Below are positions 1 through 8,367 of a stretch of 64,000 nt of DNA, piece after piece. The stretch comes from Thiobacillus sp. 0-1251 (GTDB taxonomy: Bacteria > Pseudomonadota > Gammaproteobacteria > Burkholderiales > Thiobacillaceae): positions 434,001 through 498,000 of the forward strand of contig MKWL01000001.1 in the NCBI GenBank assembly GCA_001899305.1, read 5' to 3'. How positions within the stretch are numbered: the stretch's first letter is position 1; each line of letters begins with the position of its first letter. The notes beneath the pieces are model-generated. The model saw only the letters and a list, made by a program, of their open reading frames with translations, searched no databases and was not told where the DNA came from. The position numbers and the translations under genes were made by a program.

Positions 1-571
1 CGTTCTTGAACAGCGCCGCCATTTCACTCGCGCTCGCATGCTCGGCGAGCGCGTCGTAGCGGAACAGGCGCTGGTTCAGATAGGCCGCGGCCGCGAAAGG
101 TACGAGCACGCCGACGCCGATGAGCCACAGCGGCAGCGTCACCACCCACAGGACGACGAACACGATCATCGCGATCAGCGCATTCCACAGGCTGCCGACG
201 AAGCTGCCGCCGCTTTCTCGCTTGAGTTCCGGGTAATGGCGTTCGGCCACGATGCGGATCAGCGCGGTCATGCCGAACAAGGCCGTGATGACGAGGGCGG
301 TGAGATAGACCAGGGGGACGTAGAACAGCACATGCAGCAGGGCCTGGATGCCGTTGGCGATCCATACCGGCTCGAGACCGGTCAGCCAGGTCTGGATGCC
401 GAGCTTGTCGAGCCCCAGCGCAATCCAGCCGGAAAAGGTGGTCCAGAACGTCACGGCCAGCACCAGCCAGAGCAGGCCGGCCGCCAGCATCGGCCAGATC
501 ACCACCCACAGCACTCGCGGCTGGAACAGGTCGCGCAGGGCGCGCGCCAATGCTTCGAGCACGGTCGTCAT
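1..571 (-). CDS. EI24/CysZ-like integral membrane protein (C-terminus cut by window edge)
   Basis: The reading frame is open from an ATG at 571 to the window edge with no stop, giving 190 residues of an incomplete protein. Hydrophobic segments lie at about residues 20-43, 80-107 and 130-168, an arrangement typical of the EI24 domain family (Pfam EI24, which includes the sulfate permease CysZ). Family membership is recognised from composition and the charged loop before the last hydrophobic block. The start ATG overlaps the mogA stop as ATGA, so translation is probably coupled to mogA. Transport of sulfate is possible by analogy with CysZ but is not shown by the sequence. Confidence 0.75.
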   Translation of the reverse strand, partial: MTTVLEALARALRDLFQPRVLWVVIWPMLAAGLLWLVLAVTFWTTFSGWIALGLDKLGIQTWLTGLEPVWIANGIQALLHVLFYVPLVYLTALVITALFGMTALIRIVAERHYPELKRESGGSFVGSLWNALIAMIVFVVLWVVTLPLWLIGVGVLVPFAAAAYLNQRLFRYDALAEHASASEMAALFKN

Positions 572-1122
572 GCCGATATCCGCAAGGCCGACTTGGGACG
601 GAATACGTCGATCGTCCCCGCCCGGGTGTCGAGATACGGCCCGCCGATGAGATCGATGCAATAGGGCACGGCGGCGAAGATGCCGTCGAGCGTCTCCTTG
701 ATCGCCTTGGGTTGCCCCGGCAGGTTGAGGATCAGGCTGCCGCCGCGCGTGACGCCGACCTGGCGCGACAGAATTGCGGTGGGGACATACTTCAGTGACA
801 CTGCGCGCATCGCCTCGCCGAAGCCGGGCAGCACCTTGTGCGCCACGGCGAGCGTGGCTTCGGGTGTGACGTCGCGTGGCGCGGGTCCGGTGCCGCCGGT
901 GGTGAGGATGAGCGAACATGTTTCGGCATCGGCCAGTTCGATCAGCGTCGCCTCGATCAGCGCCTGCTCGTCGGGAATCAGCCGGGTGATGAATTCGACG
1001 GAATTGAGCAGCACGTCGCCGAACCAGGCTTCGAGTGCGGGCAGGCCCTTGTCTTCGTAGACGCCGCTGCTGGCGCGGTCGCTGATGGAAACCAGGCCGA
1101 TGCGGACGGGATCGTGGGTCAT
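568..1122 (-). CDS. mogA: Molybdopterin adenylyltransferase MogA
   Basis: The 184-residue product belongs to the MoaB/Mog family, which adenylates molybdopterin before molybdate insertion in Mo-cofactor synthesis in the cytoplasm. The signature TTGGTG lies at residues 74-79, followed by APRDVTPEAT, and the C-terminal part carries the NLPGQPKAIKE segment common to MogA proteins. The length fits E. coli MogA (about 195). The ATG at 1122 is chosen because it starts directly at the conserved VRIGLVSISDRAS core; the longer open frame upstream runs antisense to the next gene and is not family-like. It is divergent from the thioredoxin-fold gene and overlaps the EI24 gene by four bases. Confidence 0.93.
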   Translation of the reverse strand: MTHDPVRIGLVSISDRASSGVYEDKGLPALEAWFGDVLLNSVEFITRLIPDEQALIEATLIELADAETCSLILTTGGTGPAPRDVTPEATLAVAHKVLPGFGEAMRAVSLKYVPTAILSRQVGVTRGGSLILNLPGQPKAIKETLDGIFAAVPYCIDLIGGPYLDTRAGTIDVFRPKSALRISA

Positions 1123-1194
1123 GTGGTCATAAAAGAGGGTTGCGTGAGTTCCTGAATTTATCAGAATGCTGGAATGAAGATAAAGGAGACCAGG

Positions 1195-1686
1195 ATGAAT
1201 CTGATCAGGATGGTGGTGGCGGCAGGCTGTTTGTGGGCGACTGCGGTACTGGCCGACCCGCCCCCGGGTTACCCGTTTGTCGATTTCGATGCCGGCCTGA
1301 AGGCGGCGCATGCGAGCGGCAAGCCGATATTCCTCTATTTCGGGCGCTATGGTTGCGCCTGGTGCGAACACACCAACAAGACGACCTTTTCCGACGCGGC
1401 GCTGAAAAAGTTGTACAGCGACAACTATGAGCTGGTGTATGTCGATGCCGAATCGGGCAAGCGGTTGACGCTGCCCTCCGGCGAGCGCATCACCGAGGCC
1501 GAGCTGGGTGCGCGCCTGCAGGCATTCGCCACCCCCTTGTTCGTGTACATGACGCCGCAAGGCGACAAGATCATGCAGGTTCCCGGCTTCAAGACCGTGC
1601 AGGATTTCCGCGACTTCGACCGCTACGTGCGCGGTGGTTTTTACAAGCAGAAGACCCTGCTGCAGTTCCTGGACGGCAAGTCGTGA
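1195..1686 (+). CDS. Secreted thioredoxin-fold protein with CAWC motif
   Basis: This is a 163-residue protein with a signal peptide (hydrophobic residues 3-19, likely cleavage after VLA at about 20) and a thioredoxin-like domain. The redox motif CAWC is at 54-57, in a GKPIFLYFGRYGCAWC context typical of thioredoxin_7/DUF255-type periplasmic oxidoreductases, and the cis-proline segment ATPLFVY follows near residue 112. The start at 1195 is preceded by AAAGGAG at good spacing; an upstream in-frame ATG at 1174 lacks this. The stop overlaps the GTG of the next gene (GTGA), so the two are translationally coupled. The substrate is unknown; the coupled secreted beta-propeller is the obvious candidate partner. 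Confidence 0.8.
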   Translation: MNLIRMVVAAGCLWATAVLADPPPGYPFVDFDAGLKAAHASGKPIFLYFGRYGCAWCEHTNKTTFSDAALKKLYSDNYELVYVDAESGKRLTLPSGERITEAELGARLQAFATPLFVYMTPQGDKIMQVPGFKTVQDFRDFDRYVRGGFYKQKTLLQFLDGKS

Positions 1687-2873
1687 GGTCGGCGTTCCTG
1701 CTGCTGGCCGTCCTGGCGGGCAGCGCGCATGCAGCCTGGCAATGGAGCGAGCCGCTGACCGTCAACTCGGTGCGCGGCGCAAAGATCTACCCCCATATGG
1801 AATCGGCCAACCGCCACAACGTGGCGGTATCGGGCACGACCGTCGGCGTGGTGTGGGAAGACAACCGCAGCGGCACTTCGCAATGCTATCTGGCGATGAA
1901 ACCGGCGGCCGCGGCAGATTTCCAGCCCGAGATCCAGCTGAGCCAGACCGAGTGCTACGAGCCGGTCGTGGTCGCATTGGACGGCGGGCGCTTCGTGGCG
2001 GCCTGGGAAGAGGCGGGCAAGGTGCATGCGCGACTGCTGCCCGGCGGCGCGACCTTGAACTTGTCGGATGCCGAAGCGGGGCAGGTCACGCTGGCAACCG
2101 GGGCGGACAAGCTCTATGCCGCCTGGGCCGAAAAGGCTGGACGGTTCCGGCGCATCGTCGTGTCCCGGCTTGACGTGACGGCGGGCACGCTGCGGACGGA
2201 ACCTGCGCAGCCGGTCGAGGCAGCCATGCCGACCGACGAGCAAGGTTGGCCCGCGCTGGCCGTTGCGGGCGACGGCAGCGTGACTGTGGCGTGGGAGGAC
2301 CGTCGCGATCACCACACCGTGCCGCTGACCAGCCACAGCCGCGATGGCCACAGCTTTTCGTCGCCGGTTCGCCTGAGCGACCTCCCCAAGGGCGGTGGCA
2401 TGGGCCGCTCGCTGGGACTGGGTGCGGGCACGGGCGCGATGCGGCCGACGCTGACGGCCTGGGGCAAACAGGGTGTCGTCGCCGTCTGGCTCGACAAACG
2501 CGACTTCCTGTCCGGCTACGATGTCTACGCCGCGTTCGATCCGGGCACGCGCCAATTCGGCGCCAACATCAAGGTGCAGGACAGTTTCGGCGACAACATG
2601 GCGCAGTGGCACGCGCAGATTGTCGGCAGCGCCGACGGGCGCCTGCTGGCGTTGTGGGACGATGCGCGCGACGGCACGCAGGACGTGTGGCTGGCAGACT
2701 GGGACGGCGAGGCATTCGGCGACAACGTGGCGGTCACGGGTGCAGCCGGCCCTGGCGTGCAGTCCGATCCGGCCGCCGCGCTGGATGCTGCTGGCGGGTT
2801 GCACGTGGTCTGGCTGGAACAGGATGAACAGGCCGGTACGCGCGTTCGTTATGCGCATGCCGAGTGGAAGTAA
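1683..2873 (+). CDS. Secreted BNR/sialidase-like beta-propeller protein
   Basis: A 396-residue protein with a clear signal peptide (MRSAFLLLAVLAGSAHA). The mature part has repeated blocks of the type VVWEDNRSG, AAWEEAG, YAAWAEKAG, VAWEDRRD, VAVWLDKRD, LALWDDARDG and VVWLEQDEQ, spaced roughly 45-60 residues apart. These resemble BNR/Asp-box-like blades, so a six- or seven-bladed propeller is likely. No sialidase arginine triad can be assigned, so enzyme activity is not claimed. The GTG start overlaps the stop of the thioredoxin-fold gene. It ends 17 bases before the convergent corA. The function is unknown; it is exported, probably to the periplasm or cell surface. Confidence 0.75.
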   Translation: MRSAFLLLAVLAGSAHAAWQWSEPLTVNSVRGAKIYPHMESANRHNVAVSGTTVGVVWEDNRSGTSQCYLAMKPAAAADFQPEIQLSQTECYEPVVVALDGGRFVAAWEEAGKVHARLLPGGATLNLSDAEAGQVTLATGADKLYAAWAEKAGRFRRIVVSRLDVTAGTLRTEPAQPVEAAMPTDEQGWPALAVAGDGSVTVAWEDRRDHHTVPLTSHSRDGHSFSSPVRLSDLPKGGGMGRSLGLGAGTGAMRPTLTAWGKQGVVAVWLDKRDFLSGYDVYAAFDPGTRQFGANIKVQDSFGDNMAQWHAQIVGSADGRLLALWDDARDGTQDVWLADWDGEAFGDNVAVTGAAGPGVQSDPAAALDAAGGLHVVWLEQDEQAGTRVRYAHAEWK

Positions 2874-2890
2874 GACGCCGGTGTGGTGCC

Positions 2891-3910
2891 CTAGATCCAG
2901 CCGCGCTGCTTGAGCCGTCGATACAGCACCAAGACCGCCGTGCCGGTCAGTGCCAGCAGCGCCGGGTAGGCCCACGGCCATTTCAGTTCGGGCATGTTGA
3001 CGAAGTTCATGCCATAGAGACTGAACACCACCGTGGGCAAGGCGAGCAGCGCGCCCCAACCGGCCAGTTTCTGCACCGATTCGTTCTGCTTCACCGACAG
3101 CGAGGCGAGATGGAACTGCATGGCGTCGGACGTCGAGGCGCGCAGGCGGTCGATGGCGGCCGACACCCGCACCGAATGGTCGTGGATGTCGCGGTAATAC
3201 GCCTTGAGTTCCTTGGTGGACAGCTCCGGATGCAGGCGGACGAGGTTCAGCGAGATTTCCTGCATCGGCTCGGTGGCGTCGCGCAGCGCGGTCAGGTCGC
3301 GCTTCATCTCGTAGAGCTGCTCCAGCATGTCGCGCCCCGACTCGACGCCGCCCATCAACTGGCTTTCCAGCGAATGGAAGCGTTCCTGCATGCCCTCGAT
3401 GACCGGCCTGAACTGGTCGACGATGAGGTCGAGCACCAGATACAGCGCGTAAGGCGTGGACGCCCTGAGACCATTGGGAAGACGCTGCAGCCGGTCGCTC
3501 ACGCGCTGGTAGCCGCCGCCGCTGTCGTGGCGGATGGCAACGACATAATTCCTGCCCACGAACACATGCGTTTCGCCGAGTTCCAGACGCGCTTCCCATA
3601 GCTGGGCCGTGCGCACCGCGATGAAAATATGCCCGTCGTACTCTTCCAGCTTGGGGCGCTGGTGCGTGGAAATCGCATCTTCCAGCGCCAGCGCATGCAG
3701 GCCGAGTTCCTGACCAAGGCGGGTGATGGTCTGGCTGTCCGGCGATTTCAGTTCGACCCAGATGAATCGGTCCGGCTGTCCGACATGGTCGCTGATGTCG
3801 TCGAATGCGATGGGCTGGGCTTTGGAATCGGCGAAGAGGAGGCAGTTGATGATGAACTCCAGCAGCGGGGGGACAGTCGTGATTCTAGGGCGTGTCCATG
3901 TGGTTGGCAC
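2891..3910 (-). CDS. corA: CorA-family magnesium/cobalt transporter
   Basis: The product (up to 339 residues) has a long cytoplasmic N-terminal domain and two C-terminal transmembrane helices. The CorA pore signature YGMNF lies between them, in VVFSLYGMNFVNMPE, followed by a second helix and a basic tail. This is the pentameric CorA channel for Mg2+ (and Co2+/Ni2+) uptake across the inner membrane. The N-terminus is uncertain: the upstream ATG at 3910 gives a non-family-like leader, and conserved sequence begins at about FIINCLLFADSK near residue 19, preceded by a GGAG. It is convergent with the beta-propeller gene. Confidence 0.9.
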   Translation of the reverse strand: MPTTWTRPRITTVPPLLEFIINCLLFADSKAQPIAFDDISDHVGQPDRFIWVELKSPDSQTITRLGQELGLHALALEDAISTHQRPKLEEYDGHIFIAVRTAQLWEARLELGETHVFVGRNYVVAIRHDSGGGYQRVSDRLQRLPNGLRASTPYALYLVLDLIVDQFRPVIEGMQERFHSLESQLMGGVESGRDMLEQLYEMKRDLTALRDATEPMQEISLNLVRLHPELSTKELKAYYRDIHDHSVRVSAAIDRLRASTSDAMQFHLASLSVKQNESVQKLAGWGALLALPTVVFSLYGMNFVNMPELKWPWAYPALLALTGTAVLVLYRRLKQRGWI

Positions 3911-3972
3911 GCGGATTCAAGATCGGCAGGCTTTGTCCGTCATTGTGGGGGGCCATGCATCTCGCCCCCGTT

Positions 3973-4016
3973 TTGTTATTGCCCGGCTCGAAGCTGCGCT
4001 CGCCACACAATAACAA
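3973..4016. repeat. 9-bp perfect inverted repeat in the leader of the PhnD-like/GGDEF-EAL operon
   Basis: TTGTTATTG at 3973-3981 is the exact reverse complement of CAATAACAA at 4008-4016, with a 26-base spacer. The AT-rich arms stand out in GC-rich surroundings and lie 34 bases upstream of the ATG at 4050. It could be an operator for a dimeric regulator or an mRNA stem; the sequence alone does not decide. Confidence 0.5.
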
Positions 4017-4049
4017 TTGCCGTTCGAATAATAAATCATGGGAGACAAC

Positions 4050-4886
4050 ATGAGGAGAACAGGGATGTGCCTGGCCTTGCTGCTGGGCACGGCATGCCAG
4101 GCTGCGCCGCCCGCACCGTATGCGTTCGGCGTGCTCAATCACCGGAGCCTGCAGGCGACCGCGGCGTACTGGAACCCCATCCTGGCGTATGTCTCGACGC
4201 GTTCGGGCGTGCCGCTGGAACTGCATATCGGGCGCACCGCGAATGAAACCACCGATCGCGTGGTCGCGGGGAAGCTGGATTTCGCCTACACCAACCATCT
4301 GTTCACGCCGAAGCGGCACAAGCTTGGTTGGCGTGTGCTGGCCCGGCAGGACACGCAGGGTATCCGTGGGCAGGTGGTGGTGCTCGACAACTCGCCGGTC
4401 GCAACGCTGCATGAACTGGCCGGCAAGCCGGTGGCGTTTGCCAATCCTTATGGCTTTACCGGCTACTACCTGCCGATGGACGCGCTGCTGCGTGCGGAGA
4501 TCAATGTCGCGCCGCTGTTTTCCGGCAATCAGGAAGCGGCAATGGGGCAGCTGGAATCGGGCCAGGTCGCGGCCGCCGGGGTCAGCGACCAGGTCATGGC
4601 GGATTTCGCCCGACGTCGCCAGTTGAAATACCGGGTGCTGGCCGAATCGAAACCTTATTTCGACCTTGCCGTGATGGCGTCGCCGCGGATCAGCACGGCG
4701 GACGGCGAAAAGGTCAGGCAGGCTTTCATCAACATGGCGGACGACCCGGTGGGACTGCGCGCGCTGCAACAGTCGGCCCAGTCGCTCGGGCTGTCCCATG
4801 TGCGGGGATTCGTCGCGGCGGACGATCGTGATTATGCCGACTACCGTGCGTTCTTCCAGCATACGCGGGTACAGCTGAATGAGTGA
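4050..4886 (+). CDS. PhnD/PtxB-like periplasmic substrate-binding protein
   Basis: This 278-residue protein has a signal peptide (about MRRTGMCLALLLGTACQAA) and the fold of PhnD-like phosphate/phosphonate-binding proteins (Pfam Phosphonate-bd). Markers include FGVLNHRS near the mature N-terminus, VVAGKLDFAYTNH, LAGKPVAFANPYGFTGYY and MGQLESGQVAAAGVSDQV. The ATG at 4050 is chosen over 4038 because GGGAG at 4040-4044 is well placed for it. No ABC permease or ATPase gene is nearby; instead the gene overlaps the following GGDEF-EAL gene by eight bases. It is therefore more likely a ligand sensor for that enzyme than part of a transporter (inference). The ligand is unknown. Confidence 0.85.
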   Translation: MRRTGMCLALLLGTACQAAPPAPYAFGVLNHRSLQATAAYWNPILAYVSTRSGVPLELHIGRTANETTDRVVAGKLDFAYTNHLFTPKRHKLGWRVLARQDTQGIRGQVVVLDNSPVATLHELAGKPVAFANPYGFTGYYLPMDALLRAEINVAPLFSGNQEAAMGQLESGQVAAAGVSDQVMADFARRRQLKYRVLAESKPYFDLAVMASPRISTADGEKVRQAFINMADDPVGLRALQQSAQSLGLSHVRGFVAADDRDYADYRAFFQHTRVQLNE

Positions 4887-7275
4887 TCCGCAGGCGTTGC
4901 GCAACACGCATGACAGCCTGCATGCGCGCATCCTGGGCACGGTGTTCGTGTTGGTGCTCGTCATGTATCTGGTGGCGTTGGCGGTGCTGGGCCTGCCGCT
5001 TACCGAACGCGCCCAGCAACAACTCGATGTGGGTGCGGAGCGCGAACTGGGCGCGATCATGACGGCGATCCAGGATCAGGCCTTGTTGCGTGATTACCCT
5101 GCGATCGAGCAGGCGATCCATGCACGCGTGGACCGTTTCCATACCCTGAATGTGCGCTTCGCCACCCGCCAGGTCGCGTTCGAGGCGGACACGCCATCCG
5201 AGCTGCACCCTTATCCGGCCTGGTTCGCCACGCTGGTGGATATCCGTGCGCCCCGCGCGCAATCCGAGCTCGTCGTCGGCGGCGCATCCTACGGTACGGT
5301 TTCGGTTGCCCTGGATGACGCGCCGACCATTCAGGGCTTGTGGGTCCTGGCGGTGCGCTTCACTGCGCTGGCAGTCGGCAGTCTGATCGGCGTCATGTTG
5401 CTGCTGCGCTGGCTGCTTCAAATCAACCTGCGCGGCCTGTACGCCCTGCGTACGGCGGCACGGGCGATCGAGTCCGGCGATTTCAACGCGCGCGCCAGCC
5501 TGGTATACGGCTCGCCGCCCGAGGTGCGCGATACCCAGCTGATGTTCAATCGCATGGCCGATCATGTCAGCCGGCTGATCGCTGCGCTAGGGCATGAGCA
5601 TGACGACCTGCTGGTCGAGAAGGAACGCCTGCGCGTGACGATCGAATCCATTGCGGATGCCGTGGTCGTCACCGATGCGGAAGGGCGGATCGAATTCCTC
5701 AACCCCAGGGCGGAAGCGCTGACCGGTTTCAGCAGTATCGATGCGCAGGGGCGGCAGGTATCCGAGGTGCTGCCGCTGGCCAATGAACAGAGTGGCGCAC
5801 CCGTGGCGAATCCGCTCGAACAGGCGTTGCGGCGCAATAGGGTGGTCGAGCTGGGCAACCATACGGTCATTCGCCGCCAGGATGGCGCACGGATTGCGAT
5901 CAGCGATACTGCGGCGCCGATCCGTTCCAGCGACGGCAAGGTGCAGGGTGGCGTGCTGGTGTTCCAGGACGAGAGTGAGCGCCGCAGTCTGATGCAGCGG
6001 CTGGCCTGGCAGGCCGAGCGCGATCCGCTCACCGGTCTGTGGAATCGCCGCATGATGGAAGACAAACTGACGGAGGCCTTGCAGAGTGTGCAGCAGGAGG
6101 CGCGGCATGGCATTTTCTGCTACATCGACCTGGATCGATTCAAGCTGGTCAACGACACCTGCGGACACCGTGCGGGCGACGCCTTGCTGCAACGCCTGAC
6201 GGCCATCATGGCACAGCGTGCGGAAGGCAAGAATCATTATCTGGCGCGGCTGGGAGGCGATGAATTCGGCCTGCTGTTCGTCGATACTGCATTGCCCGCA
6301 GCGATGGATCACATACAGGGGTTGCGCGACGAGATCGGCCGTTTCCGTTTCGAATGGGACGACAAAGTGTTCCGCCTCGGGGTGAGCTTCGGGGTAACCG
6401 AGTTGCATGGCGGCATGATCGATATCGGCGAGATCCTGGCGCAGGCCGACACGGCCTGCTATCACGCCAAGTCGCTGGGCGGCAATGCGATCCAGGTCTA
6501 TGAGAAAACCCACCCTGCCCTGCAGAAGATCAACGACGAGATGCAGTGGGTGGGCGCCATCACCAAGGCATTCGAGGCACACCGGTTCGTCCTCTATCGC
6601 CAGCAGAAGGTCGCCCTGTCGTCGGACGTCGCGACGCAGCATTATGAAATCCTGCTGCGCCTGCGCGGGGAGGACGGTACGATCATCTCGCCGGGCGAAT
6701 TCCTGCCGGCAGCCGAACGGTATGGGCTGGCGCCCAGCTTCGATCGCTGGGTGATCCGTAATTTCTTCGCCTATCTCGATACGCATCCAGAAGACGAGGC
6801 CAGTTATGCGATCAACCTGTCAGGGCGCAGCCTCAGCGATCCGGGTACGGCCGAATTCATACTCGACGAAATCGGCCAGTACCACTTCGACCCTGCGCGG
6901 ATCAGTTTCGAGGTGACCGAAACCGCTGCCATCGACAGTCTCGATTCGTGCGAGAAATTGATCCTCGCATTGAAGTCGCGCGGCATCCAGTTCGCGCTGG
7001 ACGACTTCGGCAAGGGACAGTCGTCGTTCGGCTATTTGAAGCGCTTGCCGGTGGCCTATCTCAAGATCGATGGGGATTTCGTGCGCGGCATGGACCACGA
7101 CCGCGAAAAGCTTGCCATCGTCAAGGCCATGCATACGCTGGGGCATGAGCTGGGCAAGCAGACCATTGCCGAGCAGGTCGAGACCGAAGCCGAACTGGCC
7201 AGTTTGAAAAAGATGGGGGTGGATTTCGTGCAGGGCTATCTGCTGCACCGGCCGGCACCGCTCCCGGTCGACTGA
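4879..7275 (+). CDS. Membrane-bound sensor PAS-GGDEF-EAL protein (c-di-GMP turnover)
   Basis: This is a 798-residue protein. Transmembrane helices at about residues 18-38 and 160-182 flank a periplasmic domain of about 120 residues; then follow a HAMP-like linker, a PAS domain (about 245-370), GGDEF (about 375-540) and EAL (about 550-795). The GGDEF motif is intact (RLGGDEF) with no RxxD inhibitory site at the usual place. The EAL motif reads EILLRL, with conserved NLSGRSL, EVTET, LDDFG, KIDGDFV and EQVETE. Both synthesis and hydrolysis of cyclic di-GMP remain possible. The start overlaps the binding-protein gene, which supports periplasmic ligand control. The 3' end overlaps the convergent glycosyltransferase gene by 40 bases. 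Confidence 0.93.
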   Translation: MSDPQALRNTHDSLHARILGTVFVLVLVMYLVALAVLGLPLTERAQQQLDVGAERELGAIMTAIQDQALLRDYPAIEQAIHARVDRFHTLNVRFATRQVAFEADTPSELHPYPAWFATLVDIRAPRAQSELVVGGASYGTVSVALDDAPTIQGLWVLAVRFTALAVGSLIGVMLLLRWLLQINLRGLYALRTAARAIESGDFNARASLVYGSPPEVRDTQLMFNRMADHVSRLIAALGHEHDDLLVEKERLRVTIESIADAVVVTDAEGRIEFLNPRAEALTGFSSIDAQGRQVSEVLPLANEQSGAPVANPLEQALRRNRVVELGNHTVIRRQDGARIAISDTAAPIRSSDGKVQGGVLVFQDESERRSLMQRLAWQAERDPLTGLWNRRMMEDKLTEALQSVQQEARHGIFCYIDLDRFKLVNDTCGHRAGDALLQRLTAIMAQRAEGKNHYLARLGGDEFGLLFVDTALPAAMDHIQGLRDEIGRFRFEWDDKVFRLGVSFGVTELHGGMIDIGEILAQADTACYHAKSLGGNAIQVYEKTHPALQKINDEMQWVGAITKAFEAHRFVLYRQQKVALSSDVATQHYEILLRLRGEDGTIISPGEFLPAAERYGLAPSFDRWVIRNFFAYLDTHPEDEASYAINLSGRSLSDPGTAEFILDEIGQYHFDPARISFEVTETAAIDSLDSCEKLILALKSRGIQFALDDFGKGQSSFGYLKRLPVAYLKIDGDFVRGMDHDREKLAIVKAMHTLGHELGKQTIAEQVETEAELASLKKMGVDFVQGYLLHRPAPLPVD

Positions 7276-8357
7276 TCCATCAGGCTTGCATAGAGCGCGG
7301 TATAGTCCGATAGGATCGCCGCTTCGGAATAATGGCGCGTTACTTCGGCATGGCCCGCCTCGATCAGTCGGGCCTTGTGATCGGCATCGAGCGCCAGTGC
7401 GACGCGCAATACGTCAGCCAGTCCTGCCGCATCGGCCAGCGGGGCCAGCAAGCCGTTGATGCCATTCTGCATCAGTTCCAGCGGGCCTTGCGCGCGCGTG
7501 GCGACGATCAGGGCATGGTTCGCCCAGGCCTCCAGGATGACGTTGCCGAGCGGTTCGTGCACCGACGCGCAGACGAATATATCGGCCAGCTGGTAATACG
7601 GCGCCGGGTCGTTCTTCCAGCCGATCCAGTGGACGCGCGCAGCGATTTCGAGTTGCCCCGACAAGGCTTCCAGTTCCTTGCGCAACGGTCCGTCGCCCAC
7701 CATCAGCAGATGCAGCGGCCTGCCGTCGTCGGCCTCGGCCGGCAGTCTGGCGAAGGCATGCAGCAGATCGCTCCAGCCCTTGTTGGGATGCAGCCGGCCG
7801 AGGCCGAGCAGGATACGGCAGCCATCGAGGCCGAGCTGGTGACGCAGCGCATCAAGCGCGGCGATCGACAGGCGTTCCGGTGTGTCGACGAAATTGCCGA
7901 TGCAATGCACGCGGTCGGCAGGCAGGCCATGCGCGGTCAGGTAGTCGCGAATGCCTTGTGTGTTGCCGACCCAGGTGTGGGCATGGCGATAGCCCTTGAG
8001 ATTGTAGAAACCGCCCAGCCTGGCCAAGTGCACCGGTGGCCGGTTGGCAGGCAGATGCACGATGCGCGTGGCGCGTCCCATATAAGTCTGCACCACGTCG
8101 GGCTGGAACTCCGCGATGGCGCGGTTGATCTTCCAGCGCGAGTACACGTCCCACACCCCCAGCATTGGCGCGTGATAATGGCGCACCGCCGGGGCGATGG
8201 CATGTGCGATTTCGCCGCCGGCCACGGTGACCGCGGCAACGGGCTGGCCATGGCGCGCCAGCGCGTTCACCAGCCGGATGAAGAAACGTTCCGCGCCGCC
8301 CAGATGCTTGCCGCCGATGACATGCAAGCTGCGCGGCGGATCGCCTGGACGGATCAA
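7236..8357 (-). CDS. GT4-family glycosyltransferase
   Basis: A 373-residue GT-B-fold glycosyltransferase (Pfam Glyco_transf_4 / Glycos_transf_1). The N-terminal HVIGGKHLGGAERFF is the donor-domain glycine loop. The C-terminal half has LLGLGRLHPNKGWSDLLHAF, LMVGDGPLRKELE and the EX7E-type EPLGNVILE motif of retaining nucleotide-sugar transferases. Substrates are unknown; lipopolysaccharide or exopolysaccharide assembly at the cytoplasmic face is plausible given the adjacent phosphomannomutase. It starts 10 bases downstream of that gene's stop, suggesting one transcript. Its last 40 bases are antisense to the end of the GGDEF-EAL gene. Confidence 0.88.
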   Translation of the reverse strand: MIRPGDPPRSLHVIGGKHLGGAERFFIRLVNALARHGQPVAAVTVAGGEIAHAIAPAVRHYHAPMLGVWDVYSRWKINRAIAEFQPDVVQTYMGRATRIVHLPANRPPVHLARLGGFYNLKGYRHAHTWVGNTQGIRDYLTAHGLPADRVHCIGNFVDTPERLSIAALDALRHQLGLDGCRILLGLGRLHPNKGWSDLLHAFARLPAEADDGRPLHLLMVGDGPLRKELEALSGQLEIAARVHWIGWKNDPAPYYQLADIFVCASVHEPLGNVILEAWANHALIVATRAQGPLELMQNGINGLLAPLADAAGLADVLRVALALDADHKARLIEAGHAEVTRHYSEAAILSDYTALYASLMDQSTGSGAGRCSR

Positions 8358-8367
8358 GGCCGTGCGC

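Noticed and set aside
1123-1560. Upstream extension of the mogA frame
   Set aside because: It is antisense to the thioredoxin-fold gene and shows no MogA similarity.
1641-3599. Long minus-strand open frame opposite the beta-propeller gene
   Set aside because: Arg/Ala/Pro-rich translation typical of a GC-rich shadow frame; the plus-strand gene has a signal peptide and coupling.
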